Shown here piece by piece: positions 1 through 8,105 of a stretch of DNA of 63,613 bases. Each line of letters opens with the position of its first letter. The stretch's first letter is position 1. The notes under the pieces were generated by a model. The model did no database searches. It saw nothing but the letters and a program-made list of their open reading frames with translations, and was not told where the DNA came from. Made by a program: the position numbers and the translations under genes. This DNA comes from Bifidobacterium breve (GTDB lineage Bacteria > Actinomycetota > Thermoleophilia > Solirubrobacterales > Solirubrobacteraceae), in NCBI GenBank assembly GCA_945889475.1, contig CAMDBT010000008.1:1-63613 (forward strand), written 5' to 3'.

Positions 1-1308
1 GAGTTCCTTTTCGGCGCCTATGTCGACATCTTTGGCGTGCCGAAGTCGAAGTGCGTTCCGCTCGCCTTCATCGACGAGATGGCTTCCGGCTCGGAGCGCT
101 ACACCGTCGGCGCCCTGGAAGGGATGGGCGACCTTGGCCCCAACGAGGACGAGTGCTGCGGAATCCCCGAGCTCGAGTCCGCAGTAGTTCTGCCGTGGGA
201 CAAGCGCTTTGCAATCGCGCCAACCGACCTGAGCTTCGATGGCCAGCCATATAGCCACGATTCGCGCTACGTGCTCAAGCGCCAATTGGAACGCGCCGCG
301 GCCGCCGGGTTCAGCGCACAGGCTGGAATCGAGCCAGAGGTTTACATACTGCGCGAGGGCGACGATGGTGAGGTTCTGCCTTGGATCACCGACGACCTTC
401 TGAACGCGCCGACGCGCGGCTACGACATCGAGGCGACGATCGCTGCAGATCAGTTCCTGCTGCCGATGGTCGAGTACATGAACGAGCTCGGCTGGAATGT
501 CTATTCGTTCGACCATGAGGGTGGCGACGGCCAATACGAGTTTGCCTTCACGCACTGCGGTGCGCTCGAGATGGCTGACCGGATGGTCATCTTCAAGTTG
601 ATGGCCAAGCACGTAGCGAGGCAGCTAGGCGGCTTCGCGACCTTCATGCCGAAGCCGTTTGACAGCTCGTTCGGCTCCGGCGCGCACGTAAACATGAGCC
701 TCGTTGACAGTCGGTCCGGCGAGAACATTTTCGCCAGCGATAACGGCGACGGAACGGTCAGCTATCTCCCCGCCGCATACCAGTTCACCGCCGGGCTCTT
801 GAAGCACGCTGGTGCGATCACCGCGCTGGCCTGCTCGACCGTCAACTCCTACAAGCGCCTCTTGCCGGTCGGCTTGATGAACGAGATCTCCTGGGCGCCG
901 GTATTTCAAGCCTATGGCGACAACAACCGCACGCTGATGTGTCGCCTTCCGGTCAACCGACCGTGCGTAGAGCTGCGAACCGCCGATAGTGCATCGAACC
1001 AGTACCTAGTGATGGCGATGATGCTCGCCGCTGGGCTCGACGGGATCGAGAACGAACTCGATCCCGGGCGGCCGGTTAACGACGACACCTACCAGATGAC
1101 CGACGAAGAGCTGGCTGCTGCGGGCGTATGTCGCTTGCCGCGCAACCTTGGCGAGGCGGCCGATGCTTTTGAATCCAGCGACCTCGCACGCGACGTGCTA
1201 GGCGACGAGTTCCACGCGACCTTTGTCAAGCGCAAGCGCGAAGAATGGCTTGCCTACAACACCGTCGTCGGCGGCTGGGAACGCGACATGTACCTGAGGC
1301 TCTGGTAA
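1..1308 (+). CDS. Type III (GlnT-like) glutamine synthetase homologue, 5'-truncated by window edge
   Basis: The reading frame is open from base 1, before the first in-frame GTG at 37, and already encodes conserved sequence (FGAYVDIFGVPKSK), so the true start lies upstream of the window. Glutamine synthetase fold landmarks are present: EPEVYIL (catalytic Glu pair), GQYEF, SGAHVNMS (catalytic His), NSYKRL (glutamate-site Arg), NNRTLMCRLP and ELRTADSASN. Family members ligate ammonia or an amine to glutamate with ATP: glutamine synthetase type III, gamma-glutamylmethylamide synthetase, gamma-glutamylpolyamine synthetases. The visible residues are compatible with glutamate as acid substrate; the amine cannot be told. 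The DUF1116 gene starts 5 bases after its stop, so they are probably one operon with the ureohydrolase. A paralogue lies at 8106-9506. Confidence 0.88.
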   Translation, partial: EFLFGAYVDIFGVPKSKCVPLAFIDEMASGSERYTVGALEGMGDLGPNEDECCGIPELESAVVLPWDKRFAIAPTDLSFDGQPYSHDSRYVLKRQLERAAAAGFSAQAGIEPEVYILREGDDGEVLPWITDDLLNAPTRGYDIEATIAADQFLLPMVEYMNELGWNVYSFDHEGGDGQYEFAFTHCGALEMADRMVIFKLMAKHVARQLGGFATFMPKPFDSSFGSGAHVNMSLVDSRSGENIFASDNGDGTVSYLPAAYQFTAGLLKHAGAITALACSTVNSYKRLLPVGLMNEISWAPVFQAYGDNNRTLMCRLPVNRPCVELRTADSASNQYLVMAMMLAAGLDGIENELDPGRPVNDDTYQMTDEELAAAGVCRLPRNLGEAADAFESSDLARDVLGDEFHATFVKRKREEWLAYNTVVGGWERDMYLRLW

Positions 1309-1312
1309 GGGG

Positions 1313-2560
1313 ATGCGGGAAGCGGCCAACAACGAAGCGGCGAGGCGCCTCTGCTCGGCGACCCCGACGCTCGTCGGGGTAGAGCGGGCGATCGACGTCG
1401 TGCCGGAAATGACGGCGCAGATGATCCTTACGTCGGGCGCGCCGCTCGCATGGGATCGCTACAGCGGCGGTCAGCGGATGGCGATTATTGGCGGCGCCAT
1501 CTACGAGGGGCTGGCGAGCGATCAAGCTGAGGCCGAGGCGAAGCTCGACTCGGGCGAGATAACGATCGCTTCAACCCATGACCACTCTTGCGTCGGCTCT
1601 GTTGCAGGGATCTACACGGCTTCGATGCCGGTTCTAGTGGTTGAGAACCAAGCGTTCGGGAATCGAGCCTTCTGCAATCTCTACGAAGGGAAGTCGCCGC
1701 GGCGACTCAACTACGGCGTCTATGACCAGGCGGTTCATGATGGCCTGAAGTATCTCGAGGAGGTGATCGGCCCGGTTCTTGGCGAAGCGCTGGGGCGCTC
1801 CGGAGGGATCGATCTGAAGACGATGATGCGCCGTGCGGTAAACATGGGCGACGAGCTGCACAGCCGCAACACTGCGGCCACGATGCTGTTGACGAAGGAA
1901 CTGGCACCGCATTTTGTCGCCGCCGCCGCCGCGCCGTCTGCGGACCTCGCGCGTCTGCTTGAGACGCTCGCCTTCCTAGCTGAGAACGACTACTTCTTCC
2001 TGCGCGTCGGGATGGCGGCCGGCAAGGCCACTGCCGACGCGGCGCGGGACATCGAGAACTCCAGCGTCGTCAGTGCGATGACGCTCAGCTGCTGCGAATT
2101 TGCGGTTCGCGTGAGCGGCCTCGGTGACACTTGGTTCCGTGGCCCGTTACCCGAGGTCGAGGCGCAGCTCTTCGAGTCATACAGCGAGGACGACATTGAG
2201 TGGATGGGCGGCGAGAGCATGATCATGGAGACGATCGGGCTCGGGGGCTTCGCGCAGGCCGCCGCCCCAGCGCTGCAGGCATACCAAGGTGGCTCGCCGC
2301 AGGCTATGGCAAAGACCAACGAGTCGATGTACGAGATCACCGTTGCAGAGCACAGCGACTTCCTGATTCCATCGTTCGGCTACCGCGGTACGCCGGTCGG
2401 GATCGACATTTTCAAGGTGATCGAGACAGGGATCCTGCCAGCGATCGACGCCGGCCTCGCCGGCCGCGGCGGCGGGCAGATCGGCGCCGGGATTCTGCGC
2501 GCCCCGCGAGCCTGCTTCGAGCAGGCGACGGTCGCATTTGAACAGCGTTATTGCCAATGA
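1313..2560 (+). CDS. DUF1116 family protein (AllG/YlbE-like)
   Basis: 415 residues matching the DUF1116 family. The visible motifs are GGQRMAIIGGAIYEGLA, STHDHSCVGSVAGIY, SMPVLVVENQAFGNRA and MGDELHSRN. E. coli AllG (formerly YlbE) belongs here and is reported to be one subunit of the AllFGH oxamate transcarbamylase, which phosphorolyses oxalurate to oxamate and carbamoyl phosphate. No fdrA/AllF or DUF2877/AllH partner is visible here; they could lie upstream of the window. The ATG at 1313 follows the GS-like stop by a few bases, with an AAGGGG stretch directly before it. Position between a GS-like gene and a ureohydrolase suggests a part in ureido/guanidino nitrogen catabolism. Family assignment is firm; the reaction here is inference. 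Confidence 0.8.
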   Translation: MREAANNEAARRLCSATPTLVGVERAIDVVPEMTAQMILTSGAPLAWDRYSGGQRMAIIGGAIYEGLASDQAEAEAKLDSGEITIASTHDHSCVGSVAGIYTASMPVLVVENQAFGNRAFCNLYEGKSPRRLNYGVYDQAVHDGLKYLEEVIGPVLGEALGRSGGIDLKTMMRRAVNMGDELHSRNTAATMLLTKELAPHFVAAAAAPSADLARLLETLAFLAENDYFFLRVGMAAGKATADAARDIENSSVVSAMTLSCCEFAVRVSGLGDTWFRGPLPEVEAQLFESYSEDDIEWMGGESMIMETIGLGGFAQAAAPALQAYQGGSPQAMAKTNESMYEITVAEHSDFLIPSFGYRGTPVGIDIFKVIETGILPAIDAGLAGRGGGQIGAGILRAPRACFEQATVAFEQRYCQ

Positions 2561-2590
2561 GGGCAACCAATAACAACCAAGGAGAGAGCA

Positions 2591-3604
2591 ATGGGTGAGA
2601 TCGAGCACGACCACTACCGCACGTTCGGGCGCCGCGAAGGCGAGAACGATTTCCCTAACACGCTGCTGGCCGGGATCCGCTCGTTCATGGGCGCGCAGGT
2701 AGTTCCGCCGATCCGTGAGGAGCTGGAAGCCGCTGGGGTCAAGGCCGGGGTGCTGGGGATGCCGTGGGAGGGAACCAACACCTGTCGGCCAGGCACCAGC
2801 TACGGGCCTCGTGCGATCCGTGACACCTCCGAGGCATACACGCCCTACCACGGCGAGTTTCAAGTTGATCTTTTCGATCAGCTTGGCTTGGCTGATTGTG
2901 GCGACGTCTCAATCGTTCCCGGCAACGCTGCTAGGACCTTCGAGCGCGCTGAACGCTGCATCACTGAGATCTATGAGGCTGGTGCGTTCCCGATCATCTT
3001 CGGTGGCGACGATTCGTGCCCGATTCCCGTGACCTCCGCGATTTCAAAATTGATCGACGGCCAGATGGGCTACGTTCATCTCGATTCGCACATGGACACA
3101 GCGGTCGACGTTGCAGGCGAAACCCTCAACCACGCCTGCCCGGTCAGCCGGGCGGCCGAGCTGCCAAATGTTGACCCCCGCAACGTTGCGCTGGTCGGGA
3201 TCAACGGTCCACTAAACCCTCGTGCGGAGCGTGAGTACGTCGACCGCAGCGGCATCCAGATGATTACGATCTGGGACATCGACGAGTGGGGGATCGAAAA
3301 GACCGTTGAACGGATCCTCGAGATCGCATGGAATGGCACCGACGGGGTTGTCTTGCACACCGACCTCGACGTGCTGGATCAAGGCTTCACTTCGGGTGTG
3401 ACGACGCCCGAATGCGGCGGCCTGACGCCGCGCGAGCTGATCAAGATGATCCGTGCCTTTGTCAAGCAGGGTGTCGACGCCTACGTGATCACTGAATGCT
3501 CGCCTGTGCACGACCAATCAAACAAGGCGGCTCGGGTAGCCTGCCGCCTAGCGATGGATGCATTAGGCGTGCGCGCCAACCCGCAGGGAACCGGGCGCGT
3601 CTAA
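2591..3604 (+). CDS. Ureohydrolase (arginase/agmatinase superfamily) with altered GGDDS metal motif
   Basis: 337 residues of the arginase/agmatinase/guanidinobutyrase superfamily, which hydrolyses guanidino compounds to urea plus an amine using two metal ions. Visible landmarks are GMPWEGTNTCRPG and GPRAIR near the N-terminus, LDSHMDT (Asp165, His167, Asp169) and HTDLDVLD (Asp258, Asp260). The first metal motif, normally GGDHS, reads GGDDS: Asp141 (codon GAT at 3011-3013) replaces the ligand His, while the other five ligands remain. A good Shine-Dalgarno (AAGGAGAG) precedes the ATG. The paralogue at 9704 has all canonical ligands. It may be active with altered metal preference, or a regulatory or hetero-oligomeric partner of the paralogue. 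The substrate (agmatine, guanidinobutyrate, guanidine or other) is unknown. Confidence 0.88.
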   Translation: MGEIEHDHYRTFGRREGENDFPNTLLAGIRSFMGAQVVPPIREELEAAGVKAGVLGMPWEGTNTCRPGTSYGPRAIRDTSEAYTPYHGEFQVDLFDQLGLADCGDVSIVPGNAARTFERAERCITEIYEAGAFPIIFGGDDSCPIPVTSAISKLIDGQMGYVHLDSHMDTAVDVAGETLNHACPVSRAAELPNVDPRNVALVGINGPLNPRAEREYVDRSGIQMITIWDIDEWGIEKTVERILEIAWNGTDGVVLHTDLDVLDQGFTSGVTTPECGGLTPRELIKMIRAFVKQGVDAYVITECSPVHDQSNKAARVACRLAMDALGVRANPQGTGRV

Positions 3605-4279
3605 ATGAAATCGGTTGTCCTCTGCGCGAGTCCCCGTCGTGACGGCAACTCGCGAATGCTCGCCGAAGCATTTGCTGAGGGGGCTCGCGCAGCGGGCGGC
3701 AGCGCCGAGCTGGTTGACCTGAACGAGGTCACCAGCGGGCTGCTGCGCGATTGTCGGAGCTGCCGCGGTCCGGACGGCAGATGCTCGATCGAGGATGGCT
3801 ACGAGGAGCTGATGCTCGAGACCCTTCTACCGGCCGATGCTTGGATCTATGCGACGCCGCTGTACTACTACGGAATCGCGGCCAGTCTGAAGAACTTTTT
3901 CGATCGCCTGGTCTGCTACGCGTCGGCGAGCTACCCCCGCTTCGAGGAGGTTGCAGAGAAGACCCGCGGCAAGCGCTCGGCGCTGCTGATCTCGGCTGAG
4001 GAGAGCAATCAAGCTGCCTGCCTAGCGGTGGTCAACCAGACTCAGGAGCTGTCGCGTTATCTCCAGCACCAGTTTGTCGGCGTCGTCACCGGGATCGGTA
4101 ACACCCGTGGAGAGGTTCGCTTCGATCCGGCCGAACCGCTGGTAGCCGCCGCCAACCTTGGGCGGACGGTATTCAGTGCCCATCACAGCGATTACAACAT
4201 GGATTCCGAGCGCTCCAATGCCGTCTGGCCCGAAGCACGGTCGGGGGACGAAGGCAGTGGGATTTACGAAGACGTTTGA
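3605..4279 (+). CDS. Flavodoxin-fold NAD(P)H-dependent oxidoreductase
   Basis: 224 residues resembling NADPH-dependent FMN reductases and iron-sulfur flavoproteins. It opens with a beta strand and the phosphate-binding loop CASPRRDGNSRMLAEAF, typical for FMN binding. A CRSCRGPDGRC segment (residues about 51-61) follows, then YATPLYYYGIAASLKNFFDR, the usual second flavin loop. The cysteine pattern recalls the Fe-S flavoprotein subfamily, but I cannot tell whether a cluster is bound. The ATG follows the stop of the upstream ureohydrolase with no spacing, so translation is probably coupled and it belongs to the same operon. It runs convergent to the large regulator. A reductive or oxidative step on the imported nitrogen compound is possible; nothing in the sequence names the substrate. 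Confidence 0.75.
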   Translation: MKSVVLCASPRRDGNSRMLAEAFAEGARAAGGSAELVDLNEVTSGLLRDCRSCRGPDGRCSIEDGYEELMLETLLPADAWIYATPLYYYGIAASLKNFFDRLVCYASASYPRFEEVAEKTRGKRSALLISAEESNQAACLAVVNQTQELSRYLQHQFVGVVTGIGNTRGEVRFDPAEPLVAAANLGRTVFSAHHSDYNMDSERSNAVWPEARSGDEGSGIYEDV

Positions 4280-4300
4280 CCGTCGCAGATCAGCGACGGT
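4279..4300. terminator. Hairpin between convergent operons
   Basis: A perfect 8-bp inverted repeat, ACCGTCGC (4279-4286) and GCGACGGT (4293-4300), has a 6-base loop. It overlaps the stop codons of the convergent reductase and regulator genes. No T-run follows on either strand, so it would be a weak intrinsic terminator or an mRNA 3'-end stabiliser. Confidence 0.45.
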
Positions 4301-7300
4301 CTCGGAGCACCGGTAGTACGCGCGCGGCGCGAAGAGCAACCTCAAGGTCCAGCCGCGATTCGCCTGCCCGCGGGTCAACGCCGACCAGCTTCTCAATCCG
4401 TTCGAGTCGGTAGCGCATCGTTGAAACATGGACATGAAGTTGGCGAGCTGACGGCTCGAGACGTCCTTGGTTGGCGTACAGAATCTCGAGCGTGCGGCGT
4501 AGTTCGGTCGAGTGGTCTGCGTCGTAGCGGTCGAGCGGTTCGATGTAACGTGCGACGAATGCCAGCAGAGCTTCGGGCTCCCCAGAGCTGATCAGCAGTT
4601 GCTCAACGCCGGGGCGTCGGAACGAAAGAACCTCATCTTCGCCGCCGACCAGCTTGAGGAAATCGAGTCCGCGGCGGGCAGCGCTGTGCGAGGAGCGGTA
4701 GTCCGAGGGCTGCTCGCAGACCGTGCCGGCCGCAATGTTTACCTTGGCCTGTGGCCCGCGCGACCTGATCGCCTCCTGGAGGCGCATTTCGATCGGATCG
4801 CTGCTGGATTGCGGTGCTTCGGGGTCGAGGCTCTCTTCGGCGACGATCGCGACAATTGTCTCGTCGATCTGAGCGACAATGTGTTCGCTGTGCGCTCGCG
4901 CCACTTCGGTGACCAGATCCGCGATCGCCCGTTGCTGGCTTAGGAGCTGGTCGGCGCCAGCGATTTCGATCAGGTACACGCGTGCGGCGCGCCGAAGGTC
5001 AAGGCCTAGAGCAAGCCCTCGCTTGATCGCGAGCTCGTCGATGAAGTTGCCGCTGAACAGTTCGTCCACGAACCCGTGACGGAGCCGCGTGGCGACATCT
5101 TGGACGGTTCGCTCACGCAGTCGATCGAGTGCCGTTAGCACTGCTGCGTGCTCAACGGCGGCCTGCTCTATCGCAGTTACCGGTCGTTCAAACTCGGCGA
5201 CCACCCATGCGGCGATGTCGTCGTCGACAGCAACAGGGGCTGCGATTACAGCGCCTGATGCTCGCTCTGCGATCACCGTGTCGGAGAGGAACGGATCGCT
5301 AGGCGGCGACCATCGGATCGTCAACTCGTCACGGCTGGTGGCCAGCGGCGTGCCGTCGGCATCGACGATTGCGACGTTGGCCTCGAGAACGCTCGCGATC
5401 GTTGCCGCTACGGCAGCCGGGCCGGATGCGTTGAGCAGCGCCCGTGTCAGCTCGCGGTTGAGCTCGAGGATTCGTTCTAGGCGGCCAAAATCGGCGCTCG
5501 CGTCACGGTTCTCGCGCTCAAGTCTCGAAATCGCGCGCCTCTGTCGCTCCTGCAGACGGACTCGTTCCAGAGCCACCGACCCGTAGCGTGCCAGCGCCCC
5601 GAGCACCGGGTCGTGATCCGGGTCGCGGTTGTCGGCGCCGATGCCGACCAGCACCGCACCGGATTGGTTTGGAAGCGGAAGGATCGTCAGCTGTCCGTCG
5701 GCCCCAAGGCTCGACAGGGACGGCGACGCAAGATCTTCCAGCAGCTTGAGGTGAGCCAGGACGGTCGCTGCATCGCCGCTGTCGAGGGCGACCTCGCGCA
5801 CAACGCTCGGCGCGCCTGAGCGTCCCGTCGTGCAGTAGGCGACCGCGCGAAGGCGTCCGAGCTCCTGAAATGTTCTCAGCAGTTCGTCGATGATCGCGGT
5901 TCGGTCATCGAGCCCAGTCAATCTTTGTGCAAGCTGGGTGAGTGCTTGCAGCTCATCGATTCGGTGGCGCAGCTCGTCGTCGGTATCCGCCTGATTCTCG
6001 ATTGCCGTGAGGCGCGCACTCGCGCTGCCGGTCACGGCGCTGAGCGTGTGAAGATCCTCCTCGGCCACCGTTGCTGCCCCGTCGGGCCAAGCGACGAACG
6101 TCCCTCCGACTATTCCGGAGGTCGTGAGAAGAGGCTCCGACCGCCACCTGCGCAGACTAAGTTGACCGTCGATCCGCTGCCAGACGCTTTCGGACCATGA
6201 GTCAAAGGCCGCACGCGCTGCATCTGTTTCGCTGCTCAGGCGGGCGCTTGCGAGGCGTGAGCTCCCGACCAGCGGGATCTCCGTTCGCGTCACCTGGCGC
6301 CCTGCGCGCTGAAGGACTCCGATCACTTCGGCGTCCGGTTCGAGCAGGGCGACGAAGCAGTCCTCGGCACTAAGCGCCGAGGGGAGTCGCCGCACGAGCA
6401 TCTCGGCGAGCTCCTCTTTGCTGTCCGATGCAACTAGGTCTGAGGTCAGCTCGGCGAGCGAACGGTAACGCTGCGTCGCGCTACGTTCGCGGTCATGCAT
6501 CAGGCGGTTTGCGATCCCCAGCGAAGCCTGGCTAGCTAGCGCGCCGACTAGGCCAAGATCCCACTCCCGCTCGCTTTGAATCCGCGCAACCAGAATCACC
6601 CCGAGCTGCTGCGGCCCGGATGTCAGCGGGATGATCAAGCAGTCGAGCTGATCAACGGCCGCCTCAACGGGCTCTCCGGTGTTCAAGCAACCAACTACCT
6701 CGGCGTCGAGCCGCTCCAACAGCTTGGCCCCCTCGCTGGCGCTGATCCCTTCAGAGACGCTGGCCAGCGAGCTCGGTGCGGTGACTGAAACCGTCGCGCT
6801 GGTTGGCGACAGCAGCGTGATCGCATCGCGTGCAATCTCGGTCAGCGTCTCGGCGAGAGTCAGCTGGCCGGTCATCGCTCGCAGCAGATCGGCTAGTGCG
6901 CGTTCTTCGGTTAGGCGGCGGGTGCTCTCAGCCTGCAGTTTGGAGCGCTGAAGTGCCACCGATGCCTGCGAGGCAAAGACGGTCAGGATCGAGAGTTCGT
7001 GGTCGGTGAAGACTCTCTGCTCCAGACGACTGAGCGCGACAACCCCGAAAAGCTCGCCTTTGTCGACAATCGGGGCAACGAGCATCGACTCGGGCTCAGA
7101 ATCCAGTCCGTCGACTGCGACAAAGTCGGGCTCGCAGCTGATCTCGTCGCTGCGTCGCGCGGTTCTGGTGGCAGCGACATTTCCAACTATCCCCTCGCCG
7201 AGCGCGGGGCCGTGGTTCCATAGTGGCTCGGGCTGGGGGTCGCGGACGACGAGTGGCTGCAAGGTTTCGCCGTCGAGCCCGTAGATGACGCATGAATCGT

Positions 7301-8039
7301 GCGGGATCAGCGATGAGAGATTGTCTGCGATCGCATGCAGCGTGGCGCGATGATCGGGCTGCAGGCCGATCTCTTTCAGTGCCGCAAGGATGCCGTCGAG
7401 TTCGCCGATCAGCCGCCTCGTGTCCTCACGGGCGGTCACCGACTGCTCGAGGATCTCGACGTTGTCAATGTAGGCCGCAGCCTGTTCGGCGATCATCCCG
7501 GCCAGAACGTGCATTGTCTGCACCGACGCTTCGAAACGCTCCCGGGGCATGACCTGAGTCCTCGATGCCTGCTCTAAGTAGAGCTCGGGGTCGATCTCGA
7601 GCTCGGCGGCCGTCTGGGAGACCCTAATTAGGTCCGGTTCGCTTTCGTAGATCTGGCCACAGAGGAAGTAGCCGATCGTGGTGCCCTTGGGAGCGATCGG
7701 AATAGCAGCGTCCCAGAGTCCGTTCCAGCATTCAAAGATTGCCGGGGCACCGGTCTCGTCGGCTCGCGTGAATGCGTCCTGGTCACAGTCGTTGCAGCGG
7801 CTGCAGCCGGTTTCAGTTCCCTTCGTCAGGTCCTCGCAGAATCCGACTCGGTTGGTGATCGCCGTTACTGCGCTGCCGTCACAGTTGACGATCGACGTCG
7901 GCAGCCCAAAGACCTGCGCGAAGGTGTCCTGAATCGCCTGCAGCGTAGGAACGCCAATCAGCGACGCGAGGCTCATCGCGGCCTGTTCGCCGCCCTTATC
8001 TTGGTCGCTGATCGCGCTGCCTGAATCGATATCGGTCAT
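4290..8039 (-). CDS. Large PocR-GAF-PucR type transcriptional regulator
   Basis: 1249 residues. Residues about 20-195 form a PocR-like sensory domain (LIGVPTLQAIQDTFAQVFGL, then the cysteine-rich segment CSRCNDCDQDAF). Several GAF-like modules follow (about 230-365 and further ones to about 900). A PucR/CdaR-type GGDEF-related region spans about 1000-1110. A PucR-type helix-turn-helix lies at about 1180-1225 (NQGRLEPSARQLHVHVSTMRYRLERIEKLVG is its core, given here in part: HVHVSTMRYRLERIEKL). PucR proteins control purine/ureide and other nitrogen catabolism; PocR domains bind small ligands. The ATG has a good AAAGGAGAG upstream. Placed inside the locus and transcribed divergently from the second half, it is the best candidate regulator of the ureohydrolase/urease genes. 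The unusual length reflects stacked sensory domains. Confidence 0.85.
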   Translation of the reverse strand: MTDIDSGSAISDQDKGGEQAAMSLASLIGVPTLQAIQDTFAQVFGLPTSIVNCDGSAVTAITNRVGFCEDLTKGTETGCSRCNDCDQDAFTRADETGAPAIFECWNGLWDAAIPIAPKGTTIGYFLCGQIYESEPDLIRVSQTAAELEIDPELYLEQASRTQVMPRERFEASVQTMHVLAGMIAEQAAAYIDNVEILEQSVTAREDTRRLIGELDGILAALKEIGLQPDHRATLHAIADNLSSLIPHDSCVIYGLDGETLQPLVVRDPQPEPLWNHGPALGEGIVGNVAATRTARRSDEISCEPDFVAVDGLDSEPESMLVAPIVDKGELFGVVALSRLEQRVFTDHELSILTVFASQASVALQRSKLQAESTRRLTEERALADLLRAMTGQLTLAETLTEIARDAITLLSPTSATVSVTAPSSLASVSEGISASEGAKLLERLDAEVVGCLNTGEPVEAAVDQLDCLIIPLTSGPQQLGVILVARIQSEREWDLGLVGALASQASLGIANRLMHDRERSATQRYRSLAELTSDLVASDSKEELAEMLVRRLPSALSAEDCFVALLEPDAEVIGVLQRAGRQVTRTEIPLVGSSRLASARLSSETDAARAAFDSWSESVWQRIDGQLSLRRWRSEPLLTTSGIVGGTFVAWPDGAATVAEEDLHTLSAVTGSASARLTAIENQADTDDELRHRIDELQALTQLAQRLTGLDDRTAIIDELLRTFQELGRLRAVAYCTTGRSGAPSVVREVALDSGDAATVLAHLKLLEDLASPSLSSLGADGQLTILPLPNQSGAVLVGIGADNRDPDHDPVLGALARYGSVALERVRLQERQRRAISRLERENRDASADFGRLERILELNRELTRALLNASGPAAVAATIASVLEANVAIVDADGTPLATSRDELTIRWSPPSDPFLSDTVIAERASGAVIAAPVAVDDDIAAWVVAEFERPVTAIEQAAVEHAAVLTALDRLRERTVQDVATRLRHGFVDELFSGNFIDELAIKRGLALGLDLRRAARVYLIEIAGADQLLSQQRAIADLVTEVARAHSEHIVAQIDETIVAIVAEESLDPEAPQSSSDPIEMRLQEAIRSRGPQAKVNIAAGTVCEQPSDYRSSHSAARRGLDFLKLVGGEDEVLSFRRPGVEQLLISSGEPEALLAFVARYIEPLDRYDADHSTELRRTLEILYANQGRLEPSARQLHVHVSTMRYRLERIEKLVGVDPRAGESRLDLEVALRAARVLPVLRDRR

Positions 8040-8105
8040 GCTCTCCTTTCGCTGCGCGGAACCTACAGCTCCTGTGCATGTCGCGCGCGCAGACAGCCGT
8101 GGTGA

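Noticed and set aside
1-36. GTG at 37 as a true start of the first GS-like gene
   Set aside because: Conserved GS sequence continues upstream of 37 to the window edge, so the gene is cut by the window.
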